A stretch of 64,000 bases of DNA. Origin: JAYFQE01 sp034927345 (GTDB lineage Bacteria; Bacillota; Clostridia; Saccharofermentanales; UBA5734). Of the stretch, positions 16,654 to 23,893 are shown piece after piece. Numbering within the stretch: position 1 is the stretch's first letter; each line of letters begins with the position of its first letter. The translations under genes were made by a program, and so were the position numbers. The notes under the pieces are model-generated. The model saw nothing but the letters and a program-made list of their open reading frames with translations. It did not search any database and was not told where the DNA came from. Location of the stretch: assembly GCA_034927345.1 (NCBI GenBank), contig JAYFQE010000004.1, positions 1 to 64,000 of the forward strand. Reading direction: 5' to 3'.

Positions 16654-18570
16654 TTATCTGCCGAAAACTGCTGTTGTATAAAATGAAAAACGGCTGGCTG
16701 AAGCGATCTTGGCAAAGCAGTTCACTTCGGACAGGTTAGGCTCGCCGTGGACATACCGGCGTTCTTCGAGGAGTTCCCCGATGGCGTCCAGCCGGCCGCC
16801 GCAATATTGGCTCAGCCGGAAGATCGCCGTATCGATCCGGCTGAGCAGCAAGCCGTACCGGAGATCGAAGGTTTCCCAGCCCAGCGGTTTATTGATCCGC
16901 ATCCAGATATCGCGGTGCGTATTCTTAAGCAGCCGGACCCGTTCGGCCAGTTCGGGCAGCACCGCCTGGGCAAACCGCTCCAGTTCGGCTTTATCGCCGC
17001 GGTCATAAGCTGCTTTCAGTTGAAGGCCCAGTTCTGCCTTGATGGCCAGAACGCGGGCCAGCTTGGCATAAAAATCAAAGGCTTCGGCCATATCGGAGGC
17101 GTTTTTCGCGTAGCCGGCGTATGTCGTTGCCAGGCGGGCATAATGCCGGTTCAGAGGCTGTCCCTCAATATCTTTATCGAAAAGACCGCAAAGCGGATCC
17201 TGCCACATGAGAATCTTGCTGGCGTTGAAATTCAAAGGGTTGCCGGACGCTGTGCCGGGCACTTCGTCAAACTGGTTGAGTTCCAGAACCTGATCGATAT
17301 CGGCTCCGGTCGTAAAGCGGAAGCGGTCGGCCAGTTTTTGCTGATCGAAGGTTTCAGCATAGCCATGCTCGGCAAAAAGCTGCAATCCCAGCAGATTGGC
17401 GTCGATCGCGCATTCGGTGGAATCGTCGCCCCAGATAGTGGCGAAGACTTCGCGGATGTTTTCCTTCTTGCAAGCCGATAAGGCGGCCTGGGTGGTGGCA
17501 AAAGTCTTGGCCCAGTTGGGGCTGAACGAAGTCCAGGTCCAGATCCCGCCGGCAAAAACCGGCGTCGTTCCAAACTGTTTGTGACGCCGGATCCAGTCCA
17601 GATAAAACGCTTCGTCGAAATGGTAATAATCCCAATAAACCAACTGGCTGGATTTGGGATAGGCTTTGGCGATTTCCGGGGTGATGACCAGTTCGGGATC
17701 GTAATAATCGCCCGTTTTTGAGCCGGCGCGGAAAAACATGTCGCTCCAGATCATCGGCTTCAGGCCCAGCCGCTCGGTTATTTCAAGAACGCGGTTCAGA
17801 TGGTTGAGCATGATCGTGCTCTTGTCCTGGTAGCCGTTTTTCAGGAGATATTGCCCCTGGCCGAGACGCCAGGCCTCATCCATGCCGATGTGAATGCGTT
17901 TGCTGCGCAGAGGCGCCGACGCGGCGGCGATCATCTGTTCAATGAAGGGATAGATTTTCTCTTCGCCAACCAGCAGGGTATCTTCATCATCTCGCATGCC
18001 GTCGAAACAAGGCCATTTCAAAGCATCCATCAGATGCGCGAGGGTCTGGATGCAGGGGATCAGCTCGATGCCGAGGGCGTAAGCATAATCATCCAGCTCT
18101 TTCAGGTCTGTCTGGGCATAACGGCCGCGCATATAACCGAAGTAAGGCTGCTCGGCGACATCATAACTGTCTTCCGTATAGAGCATCAGCATATTGAGGC
18201 CCATGACGGCCATCTTGCGCAGGAAAAATTTAACATGTTCGACATTCATGACAGAATTGCCTTGCGACACGTCGAACATAGCGCCGTTGGTATCGAACAT
18301 AATCGGTTCGGACAGAACAAAATCACCCCCCGCGGGTAATCGCTCCATCAACAGACCCAGAGCGCGGAAGAGGTGAATCTTGTCGCGATAGACCAGGGTA
18401 ACCTGGCCGTCCTTTTTTGTCAGGGAGAGGATATTCTGGTTTTTTTGGATCAGATTGACGGGCAAGCCATCGTCGGATATATAAAAATTCATTTCCTTAG
18501 CCATGATGTTCAGGCCTGAAGCCGCATCCTTGAAGTCACCAGAGAAGTTTAATTTGAATCGTTGGCGCAT
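16654..18570 (-). CDS. beta-N-acetylhexosaminidase, GH20
   Basis: A 638-residue enzyme with no signal peptide, so it should act in the cytoplasm on imported sugars. The catalytic Asp-Glu pair of GH20 is seen in HIGMDEAW (D231-E232). The barrel begins near residue 85 (PIMFDTNGAMFDVSQGN), and the C-terminal third is helical. Length and layout resemble the cytoplasmic GH20 group typified by GH20C of streptococci, which removes terminal GlcNAc or GalNAc. ATG 18570 has GGAGG five bases upstream. It is the first gene of an operon with two permeases, so hydrolysis and import are coupled. Confidence 0.88.
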   Translation of the reverse strand: MRQRFKLNFSGDFKDAASGLNIMAKEMNFYISDDGLPVNLIQKNQNILSLTKKDGQVTLVYRDKIHLFRALGLLMERLPAGGDFVLSEPIMFDTNGAMFDVSQGNSVMNVEHVKFFLRKMAVMGLNMLMLYTEDSYDVAEQPYFGYMRGRYAQTDLKELDDYAYALGIELIPCIQTLAHLMDALKWPCFDGMRDDEDTLLVGEEKIYPFIEQMIAAASAPLRSKRIHIGMDEAWRLGQGQYLLKNGYQDKSTIMLNHLNRVLEITERLGLKPMIWSDMFFRAGSKTGDYYDPELVITPEIAKAYPKSSQLVYWDYYHFDEAFYLDWIRRHKQFGTTPVFAGGIWTWTSFSPNWAKTFATTQAALSACKKENIREVFATIWGDDSTECAIDANLLGLQLFAEHGYAETFDQQKLADRFRFTTGADIDQVLELNQFDEVPGTASGNPLNFNASKILMWQDPLCGLFDKDIEGQPLNRHYARLATTYAGYAKNASDMAEAFDFYAKLARVLAIKAELGLQLKAAYDRGDKAELERFAQAVLPELAERVRLLKNTHRDIWMRINKPLGWETFDLRYGLLLSRIDTAIFRLSQYCGGRLDAIGELLEERRYVHGEPNLSEVNCFAKIASASRFSFYTTAVFGR

Positions 18571-18634
18571 ACGAACCTCCATTGACATATAAAATAGATT
18601 CGCCGGCAAAAAAACACCGGTAACCCTTGAATTG

Positions 18635-18668
18635 AGTTTAGCGAGCCGGGTCCGGCCTGTAAACAAAC
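18635..18668 (-). promoter_or_regulatory. promoter of the GH20-permease operon with a shared 14-base element
   Basis: On the minus strand GTTTGTTTACAGGC (18668-18655) contains a -35 box TTTACA, followed after 17 bases by TAAACT (18640-18635). The same 14 bases occur in the promoter of the binding-protein gene at 21320, which points to one activator for both. Confidence 0.65.
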
Positions 18669-18680
18669 CATTTTTTACCC

Positions 18681-18701
18681 ATTATCCACACTGTGGATAA
18701 T
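18681..18701. promoter_or_regulatory. 21-bp perfect palindrome made of two DnaA-box-like halves
   Basis: TTATCCACA (18682-18690), one C, and TGTGGATAA (18692-18700) form a perfect inverted repeat that extends by one more pair. Each half fits the DnaA box consensus TTATNCACA. It lies between the divergent GH20 operon and the AraC sensor gene, just upstream of the GH20 promoter, so an operator role is also possible. Confidence 0.6.
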
Positions 18702-18787
18702 CATGATTTCAGACATATTGTCTAGAGATTGCCTCGCGAATGGGGTCTGATCAAGTCTTCTCCAACAAAAAAGCGGATTGTAGCGCC

Positions 18788-18816
18788 TTGTTTCTTGAGC
18801 GATTTAACGATATAAT
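18788..18816 (+). promoter_or_regulatory. promoter of the membrane AraC regulator
   Basis: TTGTTT (18788-18793) and TATAAT (18811-18816) are separated by 17 bases, about 60 bases before the start codon. Confidence 0.55.
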
Positions 18817-18882
18817 ATACAAAAGTTTGTTCAAGATTTATTTTTATCTCCAATCAGATCGTTGATGAGGACGGAGGATTTC

Positions 18883-21174
18883 ATGAAGCTGAAGGGGCAG
18901 CTTTGGTTGCAGTTTATATATTCGTATTTAATTATATTAATTGTTGCTGTTGCATTGATGAGTACCGTGAGCATTATCAGTTTTGATTTATTCGAAAAAG
19001 ATATCATGCAAAAAAACGCCGTTCTGCTTAACCATATCAAAGAAACTTTCGATACACGGCTGTCGGAAATCAGCAAACTGGGATATGAAATCAGCTTTAA
19101 TGATCGTCTGTTAAACCTGTCAAAAAGCGGCAGCGTGGCGGAAAACAGCGACGCCGCCCTGTTGAGCGCCCAATTGCGCATGTTGAAATCGACCAGTGAA
19201 GTCATTGGCTCGATTGCGATTTATTTCCCGGAAAGCAACCTGGTCATCAGCGACAGCGGCCGATTTTCCGTCCGCTGCTTTTACCGCCTGTATCATGCTG
19301 ATAATGATCTGAGTTATCAAAACTATCTGGCAAGCCTGGCCGGTAAACACACGTTGGAATATATCATCAGCGACGACGTTCCCAATAGTGGGAAACCGGA
19401 AATTAACCTGTATTTTTATCATACGATTCCGCTGGCCGGAAAAGGCAGCGCTTCGCCGCTCCTGCTCATCCGCCTGGATACAACTAAAATCCAGAGCATG
19501 ATTAAAACGGTCATCAGCAGCAACAGCGAATATTTTTCAATCCTCGACGACCAAAACCGGCCGATCGTCTATTCCGGCAATCAGCAATTGCTGCAGCGTG
19601 TCGGCGATGACATTCTGTCCGGCCGGACCAGCGAGGTCCGCAACATAGCCAGCGGTTCTCTGATGATCTCGCAAGTATCGTCATGGTTCAGCGGCCTGCA
19701 TTATGTCTCCATCTCCGAAAAGAGCACGTTGCTCAGCACGCTCAACGATGGCAAAAATGTCCTGATCGCCGGCATATCGATCATTTTTATCTTTGGCTTT
19801 TTAATCTCTTTCTATTTTTCAAAAAAGACGGAGCGGCCGATCATGGCCATTACCAAGGCTGTCGGCGATAAAGAGGGCCCGTCGAAAAAGAATACGGATG
19901 TGTACGCCTATCTGGAAGACCGGGTTAACCGGATCATGGAAGAACACACTTCCCTGGCCAAACGGCTGGAAAATCAAAACCTGCTTTTACGGAATGTTTT
20001 TTTAATCCGGCTCCTGAAAGGGGATCTGGATAATGCGGATGAATACCAGCGGCTTTGCCGGCAATATGACATCGACATATCGCGTGAACACCATTGCGTC
20101 TTCATCTTATATGTTCAAAATGTCGCGGCGGCGGTTGAAAAAACGACAACTAACTTTACCGGTATGGGCGACACCGTGTCCACACTGGTGGCGGCGGCGG
20201 TCCATCAGCTCTGCGGAGAGGATTATGGCGCCGAACTGGTCAGCGTGGACGGCTTGTACACCGTCTGGCTGACTTTATCGGACAACGAAGCGCCGGAAAC
20301 CCTAAAAGAACGTTATTGCCGGCGCTTGATCGAGAAAATACACGATGAATACCAGATGGAAACCAGTGTGGCCAGCGGCAACGTATATGACAGCTTTATT
20401 CAAATCCCCTTATCCTACGCCGAATCGGTCCAGGCTTTGGAGAATTTGATCGCCGACAAGGAAGTCCGTTACATCACTTATGGGGCTGTCCGGCTGATTG
20501 AAACCAAGAGTAAAAATCTGGCCATCGAACAGCTGGCTAAATTTGTCAACTGCTTGAAACTGCAGGATTATGGCAATGCGTATAATCTGATCGACGACTT
20601 GTTTGAAGTTTATCTGCCGCCCCATCTGACGCGGGAACTGTATCTGCTGCACAGAAACACACTGGTATCGGTGCTGATGCATACGGTTGAACAAGCCGGC
20701 CAGGCCTATGGCCGGCCGGACTACTGCCAGTGTTATCAGCGCCTGCAGGCGGCTGCCCAGCGGCGCGAATCCCTTAAAGATCAAGCCGGCCTTGTCCTGC
20801 AGGATATTATCGCCGCCAAACACCAGACGGAAACCAAGGATTTCAGCAAACATATCGCCAGCCTGCGGGATTATATCAATCAGAATTATAATAATTCCGA
20901 CCTCGGCCTTTATATGCTGGCTTCACACTTTAATATGAATAACAGTTATTTATCGAAGATTTTCAAGAATGAATTCGATATCGGCGTTCTGGATTATATT
21001 AATAAAGTCAGAATTGACAAAGCTAAAATTATGCTGGCGGAAACCGATCAAAGTATCATTCAGATCGCCCAGGCCGTCGGCTATATCAGTGATATTACCT
21101 TTATTCGGGTATTCAAGCGTTATGAAGGGACGACGCCGGGGCGTTACCGGGACAGTCTGGGAAACCAGGCCTGA
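18883..21174 (+). CDS. membrane-bound AraC-family sensor regulator
   Basis: A 763-residue one-component signal protein. A transmembrane helix lies at about 9-32 (YLIILIVAVALMSTVSIISF) and a second at about 290-310 (VLIAGISIIFIFGFLISFYF), enclosing an extracellular Cache-like sensor domain of about 250 residues. The cytoplasmic part has a long linker and ends in an AraC double helix-turn-helix (about 665-757; NMNNSYLSKIFKNEFDIG, ITFIRVFKRYEGTTPGRYR). This layout is that of YesN/YtdP-like regulators that sense extracellular sugars or binding proteins. GGAGG lies five bases before ATG 18883. It sits between the two halves of one importer and is the natural candidate to control both. Confidence 0.9.
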   Translation: MKLKGQLWLQFIYSYLIILIVAVALMSTVSIISFDLFEKDIMQKNAVLLNHIKETFDTRLSEISKLGYEISFNDRLLNLSKSGSVAENSDAALLSAQLRMLKSTSEVIGSIAIYFPESNLVISDSGRFSVRCFYRLYHADNDLSYQNYLASLAGKHTLEYIISDDVPNSGKPEINLYFYHTIPLAGKGSASPLLLIRLDTTKIQSMIKTVISSNSEYFSILDDQNRPIVYSGNQQLLQRVGDDILSGRTSEVRNIASGSLMISQVSSWFSGLHYVSISEKSTLLSTLNDGKNVLIAGISIIFIFGFLISFYFSKKTERPIMAITKAVGDKEGPSKKNTDVYAYLEDRVNRIMEEHTSLAKRLENQNLLLRNVFLIRLLKGDLDNADEYQRLCRQYDIDISREHHCVFILYVQNVAAAVEKTTTNFTGMGDTVSTLVAAAVHQLCGEDYGAELVSVDGLYTVWLTLSDNEAPETLKERYCRRLIEKIHDEYQMETSVASGNVYDSFIQIPLSYAESVQALENLIADKEVRYITYGAVRLIETKSKNLAIEQLAKFVNCLKLQDYGNAYNLIDDLFEVYLPPHLTRELYLLHRNTLVSVLMHTVEQAGQAYGRPDYCQCYQRLQAAAQRRESLKDQAGLVLQDIIAAKHQTETKDFSKHIASLRDYINQNYNNSDLGLYMLASHFNMNNSYLSKIFKNEFDIGVLDYINKVRIDKAKIMLAETDQSIIQIAQAVGYISDITFIRVFKRYEGTTPGRYRDSLGNQA

Positions 21175-21319
21175 CGCCGTCTGGAAAGACAAAAAGCGGC
21201 TGTCGGTAAAAAACGGCTAATTCACGGCTGCTTCGGCCGGGCTATTTGCCGCGCGTCAGCAAGGCCGTCCGCTCAAGCCTGAAAAGCGGCCTTCTCCTCC
21301 GGTTAACCAGTAAAAAATC

Positions 21320-21354
21320 GTTTGTTTACAGGCTCGGAACGATTTGTCTATAAT
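21320..21354 (+). promoter_or_regulatory. promoter of the sugar-binding lipoprotein with the shared element
   Basis: GTTTGTTTACAGGC (21320-21333) includes the -35 box TTTACA (21325-21330); TATAAT follows at 21349-21354 after 18 bases. The 14-base element is identical to that at 18668-18655. Confidence 0.72.
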
Positions 21355-21419
21355 ACACACAAAGTCCTGATCCAAACCCAGTTTTATTATCTAATTTATT
21401 TAAAAAAGGGGTGTTCTAT

Positions 21420-22775
21420 TTGAAACGAAACATGACTCAAGTTATGGCAGTTTTTCTGACACTCGTCCTGCTGCTGTTCACCGCAGGCTGTCAGACTGCG
21501 CCCGCTTCTACGACCGCTGCGCCGACCGGGTCGACGACAACGACCGGAACCGGCAACAGTACGGCGGCGACTACGGCAGCCGCCAACACCGGCAGTAAAG
21601 ACATCCGCGTCTGGGTACCGCCGTTCGGAACGGAAGATACGCTCGACAAAGAAGTCTGGACTGAAATGATGGCCGGATTTGTCGAGAAGACCGGCGCGAA
21701 TATTGAGTTGCAGGTTATCGGCTGGGACGCTTATCCCGACAAATACCTGTCCGGCATCAATTCCGGCAATGGTCCCGACATGGGCTATATGTATGCCGAC
21801 ATGTTCCCTGATTTCATCGAGATGGGCGCGGTCGAGGATCTGAGCTCCTATCTGACCGACGCGCAAAAAGAAACGTTCCTTTATGAAAAGGAAGGTTTCA
21901 TCATGGGTAAACAATATGCCCTGCCGATGATTTTGGGCAATCCCCGCATCATGTATTTTAATAAAGACATTTTGACAGCCAGCGGCGTGGCATTGCCGAC
22001 AGAGCCGATCAGCTGGACCGATTTCTTTGCGGCTGCTCAGAAATGCACCAAAGATACCGACGGCGACGGCAAAACGGATCAATGGGGCACCATGCAGGGC
22101 TGGGGCGCCAAAACCTACGGCGTCATCCAGGAAACCTTCACGCCTTACCTGATCCAGGCCGGCGGCCAAATGTATGCCGACGACGGCAAAACAGCAACCT
22201 TCGGCAGCGAAGCCGGCATCAAGGCTGCTCAGTTCATCTATGATCTGATCTATACCTATAAAGTCATGCCGGCCGATGTCAGCGGCATGGCCGACACCGA
22301 TACCCTGGAACAATTCAAGAACGGCAAAGTCGCTTTCTACTGCACCTCGACCAGCGCGGCTTCACAGCTGCCGGAAACGCTGAACTGGGGCTATATTCCC
22401 AGCCTGAAAGAATCCCAGGCCGGCACGATGATGGTTGCCGATCAGCTGGTTCTGATGTCGGCCGCCCGCAATAAGCAGCTGACCTATGACCTGATGATTC
22501 ATGTTTTGAGCGGCCCGAGCCAAACACTGTTCCATCAGAAACTCAGCGCTTTCCCGCCGGTTGCCACCGACGAGGAATATCATGACAATCCTGCTTTCAA
22601 AACCATGTATGAAACCCAGAGCGATCTGCTTCATACCGAAAAGCCGGTTAAAGGCGCTTTCAAAATGAACGATTATCTCTTCAAGAATCTGCAGCTGGTT
22701 GTCATGGGTGAAATGGATCCTGCCGAAGCGGTGAAGACAGCCCAGGATTATGCCAATGAACAATTGAAAGATTAA
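21420..22775 (+). CDS. sugar-binding lipoprotein of an ABC importer (family 1)
   Basis: A 451-residue extracellular solute-binding protein. The signal peptide ends in the lipobox LFTAGC with the lipidated cysteine at C24. A Thr/Ala/Gly-rich linker of about 35 residues follows, as in the other two binding proteins of the window. The mature part begins KDIRVWVPPFG and keeps the family pattern INSGNGPDMGYMYADMFPDF and WTDFFAAAQKCTKDTDGDGK. The TTG start at 21420 is favoured by AAAAGGGGTG six bases upstream; GTG 21411 and ATG 21432 are alternatives. It is transcribed apart from the permeases at 14946-16640 but shares their promoter element, so it is their likely partner. Confidence 0.9.
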   Translation: MKRNMTQVMAVFLTLVLLLFTAGCQTAPASTTAAPTGSTTTTGTGNSTAATTAAANTGSKDIRVWVPPFGTEDTLDKEVWTEMMAGFVEKTGANIELQVIGWDAYPDKYLSGINSGNGPDMGYMYADMFPDFIEMGAVEDLSSYLTDAQKETFLYEKEGFIMGKQYALPMILGNPRIMYFNKDILTASGVALPTEPISWTDFFAAAQKCTKDTDGDGKTDQWGTMQGWGAKTYGVIQETFTPYLIQAGGQMYADDGKTATFGSEAGIKAAQFIYDLIYTYKVMPADVSGMADTDTLEQFKNGKVAFYCTSTSAASQLPETLNWGYIPSLKESQAGTMMVADQLVLMSAARNKQLTYDLMIHVLSGPSQTLFHQKLSAFPPVATDEEYHDNPAFKTMYETQSDLLHTEKPVKGAFKMNDYLFKNLQLVVMGEMDPAEAVKTAQDYANEQLKD

Positions 22776-22811
22776 TCTGAGCACGATTGCGAAAATGTCA
22801 TTTGAATCCTG

Positions 22812-22849
22812 AAAACCCGCCTCCGTATCAAAACCGGAGGCGGGTTTTT
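22812..22849 (+). terminator. rho-independent terminator
   Basis: AAAACCCGCCTCCG (22812-22825) pairs perfectly with CGGAGGCGGGTTTT (22835-22848) and runs into a T tract. It ends the binding-protein transcript and, by its A-rich left side, may also serve the convergent kinase operon. Confidence 0.88.
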
Positions 22850-22917
22850 CGATAGAAGCAGGCTGCGCGGCGTATGGTTTGACTTCAGCTAAATCGGAGG
22901 CTCAGCCAAATCGGAGG

Positions 22918-23892
22918 TTATGAAACGACAATTTTGTTCCGGCCGGCGCGTTTGCCTTCATACAAAGCCTGATCGGCCCGGTTGATCAGGCTGTCCAAGG
23001 TATCGTTGGCCCGATGGACTGCGATGCCGAAGGTCATGGTCAGATGGAAATTGGCATGATGTGTTGAAAAAACCTGCCGGGCTACTTCACTTCTGATCTG
23101 TTCGGTCAAATCGGCGGCTTTCGCCGTGCTTTCATCGGTGAAAAGAATAAGAAACTCCTCGCCGCCCCAGCGGCAAACCAGATCATCGCTTTGGACGGTC
23201 GACTGCATGATTTCAGCGATGGTTACCAGAACCTGATCGCCGGCCAGATGGCCATAGGTGTCATTGACGGATTTGAAGAAATCAATGTCGCCCATCACCA
23301 GGGTAAGCGGTTTGTCGGGGTCTGTTTTTTTCTTTTCTTCCTGCATAAGGCGATCCATCATACACCGGCGGTTGCTAAGGCCGGTCAGCGAATCGGTTCG
23401 GGATTGTTTATCCAGGGAGGCCATCATCGCGTTCAGTTTGGCGTTTTGCTGTTCGATCATGTCTTTGGCCGTCCGCAATTCCTCAATCGAACGCAATAGC
23501 TCATCACGGGTTTTTTTCAGATCAAGGTGCGTTTTGACACGGCTTTTCAATTCAGCCGTATTGAAGGGCTTGGTGATATAATCCTGGCCGCCGGCTTCGA
23601 AGCCCTTAACGATATCGCTGATATCGATCCTGGCCGTCAGGAAAATGACCGGAATACTGGCGTAATCGGGATTTGCCTTTAACCGGACACAGGTTTCATA
23701 GCCATCCATTTCCGGCATCATGACATCCAGAAGGATCAGATCTGGTTTTTCCAGTTCTACATAGTGGATCGCCTGCATGCCGCTCATGGCGTAACCGGTA
23801 TCATAACCGCAACCTTCGAGAATCCCGGCCAAAACCTGAAGGTTCTGATTATTGTCGTCGACGATCAAGATACTCATTCTCCGTTCAATCAT
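22918..23892 (-). CDS. response regulator with diguanylate cyclase output (REC-GGDEF)
   Basis: A 324-residue two-domain protein. The receiver domain (about 6-120) has the acidic pocket DDNN, the phosphorylated aspartate in LILLDVMMPEMDGYE near D56, and the lysine of YITKPFN. A short coiled coil (about 130-165) leads to a GGDEF domain with RWGGEEFLIL near residue 240, an active-type GG(D/E)EF signature, so it should make cyclic di-GMP. The ATG at 23892 lies one base after the stop of the kinase gene and has AAAGGA upstream. It is probably phosphorylated by that kinase. No cyclic di-GMP effector is seen in the window. Confidence 0.92.
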   Translation of the reverse strand: MIERRMSILIVDDNNQNLQVLAGILEGCGYDTGYAMSGMQAIHYVELEKPDLILLDVMMPEMDGYETCVRLKANPDYASIPVIFLTARIDISDIVKGFEAGGQDYITKPFNTAELKSRVKTHLDLKKTRDELLRSIEELRTAKDMIEQQNAKLNAMMASLDKQSRTDSLTGLSNRRCMMDRLMQEEKKKTDPDKPLTLVMGDIDFFKSVNDTYGHLAGDQVLVTIAEIMQSTVQSDDLVCRWGGEEFLILFTDESTAKAADLTEQIRSEVARQVFSTHHANFHLTMTFGIAVHRANDTLDSLINRADQALYEGKRAGRNKIVVS

Positions 23893-23893
23893 G

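Noticed and set aside
21396..22313. 305-residue minus-strand frame opposite the binding-protein gene
   Set aside because: The plus strand has a signal peptide, lipobox and family motifs; the minus frame shows only low-complexity Arg/Gly-rich sequence at its N-terminal end.
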